DNA from: Pseudoalteromonas luteoviolacea
GTDB lineage: Bacteria > Pseudomonadota > Gammaproteobacteria > Enterobacterales > Alteromonadaceae
Assembly: GCF_001696455.1 (NCBI RefSeq)
Contig: NZ_MAUJ01000010.1
Location: forward strand, 1-64,000
Length of the DNA stretch: 64,000 nucleotides
Direction of reading: 5' to 3'
The position numbers and the translations under genes were made by a program. The notes beneath the pieces were generated by a model that worked only from the letters and a program-made list of their open reading frames with translations, was not told where the DNA came from and did no database searches. Below are positions 63,324 to 64,000 of this stretch, in pieces. The stretch's first letter is position 1, and every line of letters begins with the position of its first letter.

Positions 63324-64000
63324 TTAGAATGAGTATGTCAACTGAAGTGAATAGTTGCGTGGGTCACCTGGACGAACCGAAATAAAGGCAATTTTCGCAT
63401 CGTATTCTTTGTCAAATAGGTTATGTACATTGAATTTAGCACTCAATGAATCATTGAACTCATAATATGCAGAGAAGCCAGCTAGAACATGTGAATCTAC
63501 AGGGACGTATTCATAAGGACCTAAACCAATAAAGCCCTCACGCTCACCTGCGTAGTTAATGTAACCACCGACTCTCAGCTTATCAAACTCATAGAAAGTA
63601 CTAAAGCTAGCTATTTTGTCAGGTACGACACGTGACACCCTGCCTGCAATTTCATTCGGATTGGTCACCTCAGTATCAGAGAATGACAGTGACGCAAACC
63701 ACTGTTCAGTGAAATAACCTGATACCTCAACTTCATAGCCTTTGGATTCAATACCACTTTGACCAATGTAGTACACATTGCCATCAGAGTGCTTACCTGC
63801 AACTACGCCATAGTTTTCTTGGGTAATGTTGAAATAGGCTAAGTCCAAGCTTAAAGTATTTTCACGGTTAGAATATCTGAAACCGATTTCTTGGTTTTCG
63901 CCTCTGAGCGGATCTAATAACCCACCCGCTTTATTATATTGCTGAGGTTGGTCAAAAATATCGGTATAGCTCGCGTAAACAACGGCTTGTTCGTTGATCT
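63324..64000 (-). CDS. TonB-dependent siderophore receptor, C-terminal part (cut by window end)
   Basis: The minus-strand frame is open from the stop at 63324 to the window end without interruption, about 225 residues. It shows barrel strands typical of siderophore receptors: YASYTDIFDQPQQ, then DPLRGENQEIGFRYSNRENT, and the end YSLQLTYSF with a final Phe. This is the C-terminal part of a FhuE/FpvA-like receptor; the start lies beyond 64000. It is convergent with the ent operon and probably imports the same or a related ferric siderophore. Confidence 0.9.
   Translation of the reverse strand, partial: INEQAVVYASYTDIFDQPQQYNKAGGLLDPLRGENQEIGFRYSNRENTLSLDLAYFNITQENYGVVAGKHSDGNVYYIGQSGIESKGYEVEVSGYFTEQWFASLSFSDTEVTNPNEIAGRVSRVVPDKIASFSTFYEFDKLRVGGYINYAGEREGFIGLGPYEYVPVDSHVLAGFSAYYEFNDSLSAKFNVHNLFDKEYDAKIAFISVRPGDPRNYSLQLTYSF

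Noticed and set aside
63324..63848. Separate 174-residue protein
   Set aside because: The apparent start is an internal TTG codon; the frame stays open to the window end and reads as receptor barrel strands.
1..64000. Mobile elements, CRISPR arrays, prophage genes or integrases
   Set aside because: No transposase, integrase, phage protein, regularly spaced repeat or tRNA-associated attachment duplication was seen.

Overview
The window is a chromosomal segment of a marine gammaproteobacterium, most likely Pseudoalteromonas or a close Alteromonadales relative. The evidence is E. coli-like ribosomal and RNA polymerase operons, moderate to low GC, cysteine genes of the gammaproteobacterial type, and many DUF proteins, lipoproteins and secreted enzymes typical of that group. 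No insertion sequence, prophage, integrase or CRISPR array was seen.

Positions 1-16030 (all minus strand) hold the core expression machinery: the str operon (rpsL, rpsG, fusA, tuf, the last cut by the window start), then rpoC, rpoB, rplL, rplJ, rplA, rplK, nusG, secE and a tRNA-Trp. A near-consensus promoter precedes rpsL and another precedes the tRNA. An L10-type leader, an attenuator-like hairpin before rpoB and intrinsic terminators after nusG and rpoC divide the cluster. Several starts were set by family alignment and ribosome binding sites (rpoB, rplA, rplK).

Positions 16400-43900 are a mixed region. They include deoC, a sulfate-activation operon (cysG, cysD, cysN, an SLC13-type permease, cysC, cysQ), outer membrane phospholipase A, a yihY/pip/dtd group with a YiiD-like acyltransferase-thioesterase nearby, an arylamine N-acetyltransferase, a GGDEF/EAL protein divergent from a ferric-iron binding protein, an S4 RNA-binding protein, a hotdog thioesterase, an FAD oxidoreductase, and the sulfite-reduction operon cysJIH. 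The two sulfur operons are 25 kb apart but share a very similar motif about 110-120 bases upstream of their first genes, probably a CysB-type operator. Together they cover uptake, activation (APS, PAPS), reduction to sulfide and supply of siroheme.

Positions 44000-51830 hold secreted and envelope proteins: a modular extracellular endonuclease I family protein, a DUF3103-like protein, a PepSY membrane protein, a second periplasmic endonuclease I, and an S41 protease lipoprotein overlapping a small lipoprotein gene.

Positions 51900-64000 are a catecholate siderophore locus: a phosphopantetheinyl transferase, a TonB-dependent receptor behind a nearly perfect Fur box, a PvdE-type exporter, and an operon entC-entE-entB-(VibH-like condensation protein)-entA, followed by a second TonB-dependent receptor cut by the window end. 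The genes make 2,3-dihydroxybenzoate, load it on an aryl carrier protein and can transfer it to a free amine. No amino-acid-activating NRPS is present, so the product may be a simple catechol-polyamine type siderophore, unless further NRPS genes lie beyond the window. This is the most interesting system in the window.
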